This document shows positions 1-7,316 of a stretch of DNA of 14,412 nt, piece by piece. Position 1 is the stretch's first letter. Each line of letters starts with the position of its first letter. Position numbers and translations under genes: made by a program. Source of the DNA: CAVPRW01 sp046727435 [NCBI: bacterium]. GTDB lineage: Bacteria; Tectomicrobia; Entotheonellia; J063. The notes under the pieces are model-generated. The model saw only the letters and a program-made list of their open reading frames with translations. It did not search any database and was not told the origin of the DNA. The stretch covers positions 1 to 14,412 of the forward strand of contig JBKPCR010000473.1 in assembly GCA_046727435.1 (NCBI GenBank). Direction: 5' to 3'.

Positions 1-323
1 TGACCACCTCGCTCACCGCCGATGTCTATGGCCTGAAAATCCTGGGGACCCTCAGTGGCTTGACCTTTCTGGTCCACCAAGTAGGGGGGGCGGCCAGTAT
101 CCAATTCGCCGGGGTGATGCGCGACCTCACGGGCTCTTATATCCTGCCGTTCACCCTGGCTGGGCTCCTCTTGATACCAGCAGCCCTGTCCGCGTTCTCT
201 ATTCGAGAGCACACATACTCCGCGAGGGCGCAGGGCGGCCCTGCGCCCATCAACGCTGACGACACGACCACCACACCGTCACCGCCATCACCCGTGATCG
301 CTCATCTGAAGACCAGGTCATAA
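1..323 (+). CDS. MFS transporter, C-terminal part (5' end outside window)
   Basis: The open frame runs in from the left edge (first full codon at base 3) and stops at TAA 321-323, giving about 106 visible residues. The residues around LTADVYGLKILGTLSGL, FLVHQVGGA and AGVMRDLTGSY are typical of the last two or three helices of 12-TM major facilitator permeases, particularly the monocarboxylate/oxalate-formate-like group. The last hydrophobic helix is ILPFTLAGLLLIPAALSAF, followed by a polar tail of about 40 residues rich in Pro and Thr that would lie in the cytoplasm. Substrate cannot be inferred from this fragment. The gene is followed directly by a hairpin and is separated by about 185 bases from the next plus-strand gene, so it probably ends its own transcript. 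Confidence 0.85.
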   Translation, partial: TTSLTADVYGLKILGTLSGLTFLVHQVGGAASIQFAGVMRDLTGSYILPFTLAGLLLIPAALSAFSIREHTYSARAQGGPAPINADDTTTTPSPPSPVIAHLKTRS

Positions 324-350
324 CCCTGCACGCATCAATGGGTGCAGGGT
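323..350 (+). terminator. Hairpin just after the MFS stop codon
   Basis: A perfect 9-bp inverted repeat, ACCCTGCAC (323-331) and GTGCAGGGT (342-350), encloses a 10-base loop and begins on the last base of the TAA. There is no clear T tract after it, so it may be a weak intrinsic terminator or only a 3'-end stabilising hairpin. The assignment rests on position and stem quality. Confidence 0.45.
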
Positions 351-508
351 AAACATGCGGGCGTCTTCGGGGATCGGAGTGGTACATGAGGCTGGAAAGA
401 TCAGCGGTGTGTGCCAGCTTCATGGGGAAGCTTCATGGTCGTGAGCCTGTTTGTGGCCTCGTCATGGCCGGCTTACGGATGTGCCACCCTCAACTGTAGG
501 AGACACAG

Positions 509-859
509 ATGGCTGTCTCGATTGCGCATCCCGCATTCATGACCTTTTTAGTGAACGCGAAATGCCAGACCTATGCGGCCCAAGGCGATGCCGCCACGGT
601 GACCCCCCTCGTACCCGGTTCGCGCCAATTAGAATATCAGGAAGGCACCCTGCTTTATCGTGACATCTATTTTGGGATTGCGTATTTCGTGGGGCAAGAA
701 ACCGTGTATGAAGGTCGCACGCCGGTCTGGGCCATGGGGTATGCCGGTGGGGTCCTGTCGTCGAGCGTTGCCTCGAGCGACGTGGGCCAGGTGTACGAGT
801 TTCTGCGCGCGGCATTATGCCATGTGACGCCGGAACGACCGTATCGCGGACCACGCTAG
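509..859 (+). CDS. DUF5680 domain protein, probably C-terminally truncated
   Basis: A 116-residue protein. The start is ATG 509, with AGGAGA at 498-503 five bases upstream. The body, with FLVNAKCQTYAAQGD, LEYQEGTLLYRDIYFG, FVGQETVYEGRTPVWAMGYAGG and the ending RPYRGPR, matches the DUF5680 pattern as I know it. This is a small soluble domain often annotated on its own or behind an XRE-type helix-turn-helix; its biochemical role is unknown. No membrane segment or signal peptide is visible. Family members usually continue past the RPYRGP motif with a second, similar strand-rich stretch ending near a VYxLxYxGG motif. Here a TAG follows immediately, and a different frame downstream contains the family-like string HRFLGVEGTVSARQ, so a frameshift near 840-850 has probably removed the tail. 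It is convergent with the propeller gene on the other strand. Confidence 0.75.
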   Translation: MAVSIAHPAFMTFLVNAKCQTYAAQGDAATVTPLVPGSRQLEYQEGTLLYRDIYFGIAYFVGQETVYEGRTPVWAMGYAGGVLSSSVASSDVGQVYEFLRAALCHVTPERPYRGPR

Positions 860-1082
860 GGGATGGCCAGGCGTTGGCGCTTCATGTCTTGGGTTTGTAT
901 GGACACCGGAAGATAGGCCAGCATACGCATCGCTTCCTCGGTGTGGAAGGAACCGTCTCAGCCAGGCAACAATCTACACCCCCTGTGGAGAAAAGTATAG
1001 CCTTTTCGCGCCCCGCGCACCGTGGAGGATGATGAAGATGTTGTTATGGCGCGATTCATGCCCAAGGCTGAGCGTCAGCCCC

Positions 1083-2492
1083 CTAGTCCGACCTGATGAC
1101 AGCATAGAGGGTGCCGTCATGAGAGACAACGTACATCGTGTCACCGGCCACGATTGGGCTGCCAGTGATCTTCCCCTCCGTCTTGAACTCCCACAACCAC
1201 TCTCCCGTGTGGGCATCCAAGCCGAAGACGACCCCCGATTCGGTGCCGACCAGCACGACTGCCCCGGCGACGGTGGGGGAGGCAGTAATATTCACTCCAA
1301 CGTCGGCACGCCAGCGCTCAATACCGGTGGTGGTGTCCAGCGCCATCACCTGCCCGCGGGACGTGGTGACGTAGATCATGTCATGGGCAATCGCTGGCGT
1401 GTGCCTGACGTCGCCTCCGACTCGTCTGGCCCACACGCTGCCCTTCTGCACCGGAGATTTCGAGAGCATTCCCCACAAGTACAGGTGAGTCTGCCAATAC
1501 AACAGCGCCCGTTCCAGGGGGTAAGTGGTGGCTCGCCAATCGATGGCCCACACTCGGCCCCCGACGGAACAAAAATACACTCGGTCACCATGGACCGCCG
1601 GAGCTGCCCCAATGTGCCGGCCGATCCCAGTCTCGTAGACCAAGCGCCGGCGCCCCGTCTCCGCCCCTACCACATGCAGGTGACTGTCCTGCGAGGCCAC
1701 GATGACACGATCGCCTGCATAGGCTACGGCGGAGACAATCCAATCCTGGGTAGCAAACGCCCAGCGCTGCTGACCGGTGGCGGCATCGAGCGCATAGAGG
1801 TGCTTATCTGAAGACCCAATATACACCGTCCCATTTACCAACACAGGCGAAGCCAAGATAGGCATTTTCAGGTTGGTGTCCCAACGTAACGCGCCGGTCT
1901 CGCGGTCCAGGGACACCACGCGGCCAGGGCGAATAGCGAAAATCACCGCATTACCTGCCACGGCAGGCGTGGAGCTGGACAGCCAACCGGTATGGAATTC
2001 CCAGATGGGTTGCCCCGTGTGTCGGTCCAAAGCGATGGTACGGCCGTCCCCGGTGGTGAGATAAACGTGGGAGTCCACGACGGCTGGCGACGCGAGAAGC
2101 GGCTTGGAGGTGCGATACGTCCATGCCACTTGCTGCGGAAATGGCGCTGCCTCCGGCGTGAAGCCGCTATTGTCCGGGGTCCGCCCGATCTGGCCCCAAG
2201 TATGAGGCCCGATGGCGGCGCTGGTGCTGGTCGTGGCGCTGGGTGGCTTGGGACCCAGGTCAAGATAGGCGCCCAAGGCCCAGAACGTCGCACCTCCGAC
2301 AACGACGAGCGCCACGATCAGACGCCTCAAGCGTCGGCGTAATATCCGGCGTCGCCACTGCCGAGCGATCTGCTCCGCCTCCAGGTGAGGCACGATGGCG
2401 AGATCGAAAAACATTCCACAGGCAGGACACCGGCCTCGAGCGTCTGCAGGGTCGATGTGGCCACAGGAGCGGCACACCCGGACCTCTTCCAC
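1083..2492 (-). CDS. Zinc-ribbon, single-TM, PQQ-type beta-propeller protein
   Basis: A 469-residue protein. The start is taken as GTG 2492, preceded by GGGAGG with about 8 bases spacing. Residues 7-25 hold two CxxC pairs (C7/C10, C22/C25; CRSCGH and CPACG), a zinc-ribbon knuckle. A basic stretch follows, then one hydrophobic helix at about 58-76, then a Pro/Ser/Thr-rich linker. From about residue 105 to the C-terminus there are at least seven PQQ-like/BamB-like blades with recurring cores such as TIALDRHTGQPIWEF, LYALDAATGQQRWAF and VFGLDAHTGEWLWEF. By topology the ribbon would face the cytoplasm and the propeller the periplasm or outside. Such propellers usually act as protein-interaction or assembly scaffolds; there is no dehydrogenase catalytic signature, so PQQ-enzyme activity is not claimed. 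It lies 59 bases downstream of the Uma2 gene on the same strand and may share its transcript. Confidence 0.85.
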   Translation of the reverse strand: MEEVRVCRSCGHIDPADARGRCPACGMFFDLAIVPHLEAEQIARQWRRRILRRRLRRLIVALVVVGGATFWALGAYLDLGPKPPSATTSTSAAIGPHTWGQIGRTPDNSGFTPEAAPFPQQVAWTYRTSKPLLASPAVVDSHVYLTTGDGRTIALDRHTGQPIWEFHTGWLSSSTPAVAGNAVIFAIRPGRVVSLDRETGALRWDTNLKMPILASPVLVNGTVYIGSSDKHLYALDAATGQQRWAFATQDWIVSAVAYAGDRVIVASQDSHLHVVGAETGRRRLVYETGIGRHIGAAPAVHGDRVYFCSVGGRVWAIDWRATTYPLERALLYWQTHLYLWGMLSKSPVQKGSVWARRVGGDVRHTPAIAHDMIYVTTSRGQVMALDTTTGIERWRADVGVNITASPTVAGAVVLVGTESGVVFGLDAHTGEWLWEFKTEGKITGSPIVAGDTMYVVSHDGTLYAVIRSD

Positions 2493-2551
2493 TGGAGCCG
2501 CCTCCCTTCGAATGGCCTCGCGATCCGCAGCAAGACCATGGGGTTGGAACG

Positions 2552-3166
2552 CTAGAGGTCTGGTTCCCAGATTTTCCGCAGATCAAGCACGAAGCCAGGG
2601 AGGAGAGGATCGGCCGAGACGGTAGTGGGGGCCTCGAGGATTTCGGGCGAGCGCTGCGGCACGTAGACGTGGACCCGGCGCGTGAGAGGGTCGAGCAACC
2701 AGCCGAGTTGCGCGCCGTTGTCTAGATATTCTTGCATTTTGTCCAGCGCCGCCTGGAGGTTATCCGTCGGTGAACGGAGCTCGATCACAAAGTCTGGGCA
2801 GAGCGGCAGAAACTTCTGCTTCTGTTCCCTTGTCAGCCCTGTCAGACGCGAGCGCCTGACCCAGGCGGCATCGGGGGAACGAGTGGCGCCATTGGGGAGC
2901 TTGAAGCCACCTGATGAATCGAACGCGACACCGGCCTGGTCCTGTCTTGTCCACGCTTGCACTTGGAAAGTAAGCTCTGCGTTGCGATTGCTGGTTTCCC
3001 CCCCTGTCGGTGGCATGACAATGAGCTCCCCCTGCGCCGTATATTCAATCCGCCAATCCCCATTGAGCTGACAGAGCTCAAATAATTGGTCATCGGTCAG
3101 ATTGATCACGGGCGTCAACTTGAGCACCACCGGGTGAATCTCGACTTGCGGCAGGACTTTTGTCAT
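2552..3166 (-). CDS. Uma2 family endonuclease-fold protein
   Basis: A 204-residue protein starting at ATG 3166, with GAGG about 7 bases upstream. It has the usual Uma2 (DUF820) architecture and length. An N-terminal helix LTDDQLFELC leads to WRIEYTAQGELIVMPPTGG, the core strand SPDAAWV (Asp99), then PDFVIELRSPTDNL (Glu129), and the hallmark KMQEYLDNGAQLGWLLDP followed by VHVYVPQRSPEIL. Asp99 and Glu129 correspond to the PD-(D/E)xK-like catalytic positions; the family is predicted to be restriction-endonuclease-like, but its cellular role is not established. Residue 131 is Arg in E-L-R-S where many members have E-V-x-S. Members are often present in many copies in one genome, so it may be a lineage-specific expansion rather than part of a local pathway. 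It is cytoplasmic, with no signal or TM segment. Confidence 0.92.
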   Translation of the reverse strand: MTKVLPQVEIHPVVLKLTPVINLTDDQLFELCQLNGDWRIEYTAQGELIVMPPTGGETSNRNAELTFQVQAWTRQDQAGVAFDSSGGFKLPNGATRSPDAAWVRRSRLTGLTREQKQKFLPLCPDFVIELRSPTDNLQAALDKMQEYLDNGAQLGWLLDPLTRRVHVYVPQRSPEILEAPTTVSADPLLPGFVLDLRKIWEPDL

Positions 3167-3254
3167 AGAGCATCCTCACTGCATCATCAGAGAACGCCAT
3201 GGATCCCATGGCCCTTGCCCTTTTACTCTCTGAGCATTTATGTTGCGTCAGCGC

Positions 3255-4475
3255 TTACGCCTTTGTCAACTCGCGATAAAACTCCAGCGTGCGCTGCGCG
3301 ATGCGGGTCCAACTGAAATAGCGCTCGACGCGCTGACGGGCTTTCCTGCCCATTTCCTGCACGGTTCCAGGGTCATCTAACAGGCGATTCACAGCGGCAG
3401 CCAGATCTCTGGAGAACTGCTCGGGCGCCTTGGGCTCGAAGTCGTAGGGACTGACGGGTTCGTAGGGGACTAATAGTCCACTCTCGCCGTGCATCACGAC
3501 TTCCGGGATACCCCCCACGGCGGAGGCCACCACCGGAGTTTCACACGCCATGGCTTCCAGATTGATGATCCCAAAGGGCTCGTAAACCGACGGACAAACG
3601 AAGATGGACGCATGCGTGTAGAGTACAATCACATCTTCCCTGGGCAGCACCTGCGGCACCCAGATGATGCGGTTCGAGCTCCCGTGGCGGGCTTGCTCAA
3701 CTCGTGTGGCCATTTCTTCGCCGAGCCCTGGCGTATCGGGTGCCCCAGCACACAGCACCACCTGCACCCCTGGGCGCAGATATTTGATGGCATTGACCAA
3801 ATGCATGATGCCCTTCTGCCGGGTGATACGGCCGACGAACAACACGAAGGGGATGGTTGGATCGATGTGGTAAGACTGCAGGACGGCGGGATTCGGCGTG
3901 GGTTTGTACTGCTGCACATCGATGCCGTTATGAATGACGTGAATCTTTTCAAACGGCACATCGTAGAGGGCGTGCACATCTCGTCGCATGGCATCAGAGA
4001 CGGCGATGACGCCATCGGCGTTCTGGTAAGCAGTCCGCTCCACCCAGGAACTGGCATGATAGGCGGCGCCGAGCTGCTCGACTTTCCATGGGCGGTGGGG
4101 TTCTAGAGAGTGGGTGGTCAGTACCAGACGGGCGCCAAGTAGCGGCTTCAGCAGGCATCCCGCCAGGTGCGAATACCAGGTATGGCAATGGACGATGTCC
4201 GCCTCGCGCACCGATCCCGCCATGGCAATATCGCGCACCATGGTCTCCAGGAACTTCTGGTGGCGAGGATCCTGAGCGGGAGGCTGACCGTCAGAGGCGA
4301 TTCCCTCAACCGTGAAATTGCCCTCCTGAAGGTGCTGATCGCCGAAACAGAGGATCTTGACCACGTGCGCATGATCTTCCAGGTCAGCTAATTCCCGCGA
4401 CAAGTACTCAACATGGACACCTGCGCCGCCATAGACATACGGTGGGTATTCGTTGGTTAAGATGACGATGTTCAT
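3255..4475 (-). CDS. glgA: GT4 glycogen / alpha-maltose-1-phosphate synthase, actinobacterial type
   Basis: A 406-residue cytoplasmic GT-B glycosyltransferase. The N-terminal nucleotide-sugar synthase signature is NEYPPYVYGGAGVHVEYL (GGAGVH at 16-21), followed by HCHTWYSHLAG, THSLEPHRPWKVEQLGAAYH and SSWVERTAYQNAD. The C-terminal half has the donor-binding VGRITRQKG (Arg216, Lys221) and the E-x7-E motif CPSVYEPFGIINLEAM (Glu299, Glu307). This combination matches the glycogen synthase group described from Corynebacterium and Mycobacterium (GlgA/GlgM, Rv1212c-like), which transfers glucose from ADP- or UDP-glucose to make alpha-glucan or maltose-1-phosphate; plant-type GlgA is longer (about 480 residues). 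The start is ATG 4475, with AGGGAGG five bases upstream. The ATG overlaps the TAA of the terC-like gene by one base (TAATG), so the two are probably translationally coupled. No other glycogen genes (glgB, glgC, glgE) are in view. Confidence 0.9.
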   Translation of the reverse strand: MNIVILTNEYPPYVYGGAGVHVEYLSRELADLEDHAHVVKILCFGDQHLQEGNFTVEGIASDGQPPAQDPRHQKFLETMVRDIAMAGSVREADIVHCHTWYSHLAGCLLKPLLGARLVLTTHSLEPHRPWKVEQLGAAYHASSWVERTAYQNADGVIAVSDAMRRDVHALYDVPFEKIHVIHNGIDVQQYKPTPNPAVLQSYHIDPTIPFVLFVGRITRQKGIMHLVNAIKYLRPGVQVVLCAGAPDTPGLGEEMATRVEQARHGSSNRIIWVPQVLPREDVIVLYTHASIFVCPSVYEPFGIINLEAMACETPVVASAVGGIPEVVMHGESGLLVPYEPVSPYDFEPKAPEQFSRDLAAAVNRLLDDPGTVQEMGRKARQRVERYFSWTRIAQRTLEFYRELTKA

Positions 4476-5236
4476 TAAACCTCCCTCGTGCTCGGTTCTG
4501 GACTGTATGGCTGGCGCAATTCGACGGGTGAGACAGGCACTTTGCGCAAGCGCAAATTGAGCATCTCGACGAACACCGAGAACCCCATGGCAAAATAGAT
4601 ATAGCCGCGGGGGATATGCTGGCCGAAGCCATCGACGATCAGCATCACGCCGATGAGCAGCAGGAAACTCAGCGCCAGCATCTTGACGGTTGGATGACGA
4701 TGCACAAAATCGCCGATGATGCCCGCGAAAAACATCATGAACACCACGGCGATGACCACCGCTGCGATCATAATCTCGATTCGTTGTACCATGCCGATGG
4801 CGGTTAGGACCGAGTCCAGCGAAAAGACGATGTCCAGCAGGAGAATCTGCACGATGATGCTGAAGAATGACGCACTGCCTCCCCCCGATGCCTCGCCTTC
4901 GGCACCTTCGAGCTTTTGGTGGATCTCATGTGTGCTCTTGGCGATGAGGAACAGGCCTCCGCCGATGAGGATCAGATCACGCCCAGATAACTCATGGCCC
5001 AAGATCGCCAGAAGCGGCGCGGTCAGGCCGATGATCCAGGACAGCGAGAATAGCAGGCCGATGCGCATCAGCATCGCCAGGCTCAAGCCTACCAAGCGGG
5101 CTTTTTTAGGCTGGTCGCCCGGCAGTTTCCCTGACAAGATGGAGATGAAGACGACGTTATCGATGCCGAGGACAAGTTCGAGCGCCACCAGGGTGACGAA
5201 CGCGATCCAGGCTTGCGGGTCCGTGATCCACTCCAT
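4475..5236 (-). CDS. TerC family integral membrane protein
   Basis: A 253-residue polytopic membrane protein, start ATG 5236 with AGGAGG about 9 bases upstream. The two inverted TerC half-signatures are present: ALELVLGIDNVVFISIL (Glu20, Asp26, Asn27) and LLLDIVFSLDSVLTAIGMV (Asp135, Asp141, Ser142), with a polar loop at about 103-123 between them. About seven hydrophobic helices can be counted. TerC/Alx/YkoY-type proteins are implicated in metal-ion (notably manganese) export and in supplying metal to exported proteins; the acidic intramembrane residues are the likely metal ligands. This one lacks the CBS/CorC-like C-terminal extension of longer members. The C-terminal tail is short and Pro-rich. 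It leads a two-gene unit with the glycogen synthase through a TAATG junction. Confidence 0.93.
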   Translation of the reverse strand: MEWITDPQAWIAFVTLVALELVLGIDNVVFISILSGKLPGDQPKKARLVGLSLAMLMRIGLLFSLSWIIGLTAPLLAILGHELSGRDLILIGGGLFLIAKSTHEIHQKLEGAEGEASGGGSASFFSIIVQILLLDIVFSLDSVLTAIGMVQRIEIMIAAVVIAVVFMMFFAGIIGDFVHRHPTVKMLALSFLLLIGVMLIVDGFGQHIPRGYIYFAMGFSVFVEMLNLRLRKVPVSPVELRQPYSPEPSTREV

Positions 5237-5278
5237 ATGGCCAGGCCTCCTAACAAGTTCATCATCATGCCCATGTTC

Positions 5279-5301
5279 CTCCCCTCACCCTAACCCTCTC
5301 C
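5279..5301. repeat. Possible REP-like dispersed repeat half
   Basis: The pyrimidine-rich string CCCCTCACCCTAACCCTCTC, followed by CCGG, resembles the left arm of widespread intergenic repeats of the form CCCTCACCCTAACCCTCTCCC...GGGAGAGGG. No matching right arm is visible, so it is a half-element at best. It lies between the TerC start and the transposase remnant and supplies the stop codon to that remnant's reading frame. Confidence 0.35.
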
Positions 5302-5550
5302 CGGAGAAAGAGCAACTGTCTTGGTTGTCAAGAGGTCCTGAGCCGTCTCTTCTTGCCAGCGAGTGCAATGGTTGATCATGGCGTTCAAGATCGTGAGCAG
5401 CGTGCGCATGCAGCCAGTCAACGCGACCTTGGCGGCTTTGCCGGTGGCCCGCACCACGCCTCAGCAGCGGCCCGCAGGCACCAAAGCGAGCATCTGGCAA
5501 CACGCCTGCGCTGTGGGCCGGCCCTCCCACCGGGTTGGCAGGCGATCCAG
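5290..5550 (-). pseudogene. IS110-family transposase C-terminal remnant
   Basis: The stretch 5237-5610 has no intact gene. Its minus strand reads, in order, RWEGRPTAQA, a TGA, then VVRATGKAAKVALTGCMRT and LLTILNAMINHCTRW. The second block is the characteristic C-terminal end of IS110-family (DEDD) transposases (pattern: GKxxKVALTACMRKLLTILNAM). The N-terminal RuvC-like domain and most of the C-terminal domain are missing, there is an in-frame TGA just before GVVRATGK, and the frame runs on past the normal end to TAG at 5290 within a repeat-like sequence. It is therefore dead transposon debris. IS110 elements carry short or no terminal inverted repeats, so I cannot set element boundaries. Its position next to a run of damaged genes suggests past rearrangement here. 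Confidence 0.65.
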
Positions 5551-5610
5551 CTTCGGTCCACAGCTCCTCGGTCTTGAGGAGTCCGTAACTCTAACCCGAC
5601 TCCAGCGCGG

Positions 5611-6415
5611 TTAGCCCGAGCCGCTGACCAGCATCCACGCACCCCATCCAAGCAGCAGAACACCCGTCACGCGACCCACCCACTGGCCTGCGGGAACCAC
5701 CTTCTCAATGAGCACGAACCCTGCGAGGGCGGCTATCCACAGCAGGTTCATCACCCCAAGCACCAACAGCAGGGTCATCAGAGCCCAGCAGCACCCAAGA
5801 CAGAACGTGCCATGTCGGAGTCCCATCGCGAACACACCCTTCGTACCCTCTCGCCATTCAGACATGAGGAACCCGAGGGGGCTGCGGCAGTGCGTCAGGC
5901 ACATGTGCTTGAGAGGACTCAACTGAAACACCCCGGCAGCCACCAGCAGCGCCCCCCCAAGGAAAGGGCTGGTACTCACCATCGTGGGCGAGAGCAGGGC
6001 CACGGTGTGGAGACCCCATAGGGCGACGGTAGCAGCAGCGGCGAAACCGCTCCAGACGGTGACATAGCCCAGCAGGAACACACTCGTGGGGACAAAGGGG
6101 CGGTGTTGGGCGCGCTGATGCCGGCTGACGGTGGCAAAGACCAAGATCATGGGTGCCGCACTCGGGACCATCATGGCGACCATCATCACCGTCCACATCA
6201 CGAACGTCAGGGTGAAGTCCAGCGCGCTCCAGGAGAGCATCTGCGGCATGGACATACCCATCCCCATGTGCATCGAGCCCATGTCCATGCCGCTCATGGT
6301 CCGGGTTAGGTAGGATGTAGACCCAGGCCAGTGCCGCAACACCTGTGAGACCGGCCAACACAATCGTGCGGTCCCGTCGTAGCACTACTTCTAGCTGCGT
6401 TAAGTGTTCCATCAT
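5611..6415 (-). pseudogene. DUF2182 metal-binding membrane protein, frameshifted
   Basis: Two overlapping frames together give one protein of about 265 residues. The first frame (from ATG 6415) encodes MMEHLTQLEVVLRRDRTIV and a first helix LAGLTGVAALAWVYI. Between about 6317 and 6304 the family homology moves to a second frame beginning TRTMSGMDMGSMHMG and continuing to TAA 5611. The second part has the DUF2182 (COG5486) hallmarks: a Met/His-rich loop, MWTVMMVAMMVPSAAPM, LKHMCLTHCRSPLGFL and GLRHGTFCLGCCWALM, with about six further helices. Members are predicted metal-binding inner-membrane proteins of unknown mechanism, often next to DUF1326 genes as here (27 bases downstream). The second frame alone would need a TTG start at 6363 with no good RBS. 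The lesion may be real, a sequencing error or, less likely, a programmed shift. Confidence 0.8.
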
Positions 6416-6442
6416 CGGCTCGCTGTGTTCCCTCCCCCGTGT

Positions 6443-7066
6443 CTAGCTCACGCTCCAGGTCAAGGTGGCCACGACACCCGACTTGGTCTCGAATGGGCGC
6501 GGCATGTCGGGGTCAGACCATTGCGTCCCATGACTGGGAGCTAGCTGAGCCGCCTGGTTGTCAAACTGCAACGCGGTCGTAAAACCAGTGTTCTGCATCG
6601 TGGTCGGCTGTCCTGCTTCGTTCGTCAGCCGCTGCGATTGCACCTGGCCAAACCTGGCGACTGTGGCGGTCAAGGTGCCGTCTTGCTCCTGAATATTCAT
6701 CTGCGCTGTCTGGGTTGGCAGCCACCTCGTGACAAGCCCACCCAGGATCGCCATGGGGCCACCCTTCGCACCTTGGAAGATGGCCTCCAGCTCTCGGCGT
6801 TGGTCAGCACTCGCACCCTCGTCGGTGTAGAGGCGCGCCGTGCCGTTGCCGTCATAAAGCGTTGGCCCGGGAAAATCTAACGCGATGACGAGCGTGCGCC
6901 CACCCAGGTTGACGCCATCGGAATCGCCGTGCTGGACACGCAGCACCCAGGTACTGGCGCACCACCCCTGGTCCATCACCATCAACTCCCGCACACCGTA
7001 CCAGCAGGGACAAAGCATGTTGCAGCTGCACGTCTCGATGAATTCTGCCGTGATGTTCCAAGCCAT
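6443..7066 (-). CDS. DUF1326 domain protein
   Basis: A 207-residue soluble protein, start ATG 7066 with a near-ideal AAGGAGGT seven bases upstream. The N-terminus MAWNITAEFIETCSCNMLC followed by PCW and later DQGWC carries the Cys pattern of DUF1326: C13, C15, C19, C21 and C36, likely metal ligands or redox-active cysteines. The middle GGPMAILGGLVTRWLPTQ and the C-terminal GFTTALQFDNQAAQ are also family-like. The function is unknown; the common pairing with DUF2182 (next gene, 27 bases downstream) suggests a joint role in metal handling at the membrane. No signal peptide is visible. It is the only clearly intact gene between the transposase remnant and the haloperoxidase paralogues, in contrast to its damaged neighbours. 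Confidence 0.9.
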   Translation of the reverse strand: MAWNITAEFIETCSCNMLCPCWYGVRELMVMDQGWCASTWVLRVQHGDSDGVNLGGRTLVIALDFPGPTLYDGNGTARLYTDEGASADQRRELEAIFQGAKGGPMAILGGLVTRWLPTQTAQMNIQEQDGTLTATVARFGQVQSQRLTNEAGQPTTMQNTGFTTALQFDNQAAQLAPSHGTQWSDPDMPRPFETKSGVVATLTWSVS

Positions 7067-7140
7067 GGTGTGACCTCCTTCTGGTGTGTGATGTGGTGTG
7101 GAAATCCATCCTCCCTGACGTTTGACGGGATGCGATGCGA

Positions 7141-7316
7141 TTATCTCACGAGCACCACATGATCGCCAACCCGCACGGACCCCGGAGCGCTGATGGCAGC
7201 CCAGACACCGACCGGATTGCCAGGTGCTGCGCAGCGGTCCGGAGAATCCGCAGATTGTGTCCGAGCTCGGCCTGCCGGTGGGTGGTCATGACGCAGCGCG
7301 TCGCCGACGTCATCGG
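7141..7316 (-). pseudogene. MOSC-domain protein, C-terminal remnant
   Basis: The minus strand directly after the serine-hydrolase stop reads TSATRCVMTTHRQAELGHN and LRILRTAAQH in one frame, then NPVGVWAAISAPGSVRVGD and HVVLVR with TAA at 7141 in another. Joined, these give the typical end of a MOSC domain (RCVMTT..QxxLPxDxxVLRT...GVYAxVxxPGxVRVGD), the fold of Moco-sulfurase C-termini and YiiM/YcbX-like proteins. The join at about 7216-7228 needs a one-base shift, and the N-terminal two-thirds of the domain is absent. There is no start codon with an RBS, so this is a truncated remnant fused head-on to the 3' end of the hydrolase gene. Confidence 0.6.

Noticed and set aside
1029-1811. Open frame of 260 codons on the plus strand opposite the propeller gene
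   Set aside because: It is the mirror of the beta-propeller coding sequence with low-complexity translation, no RBS and no family resemblance.
3489-4106. Open frame of 205 codons on the plus strand opposite the glycogen synthase
   Set aside because: His-rich, domainless translation antisense to a conserved glycosyltransferase.
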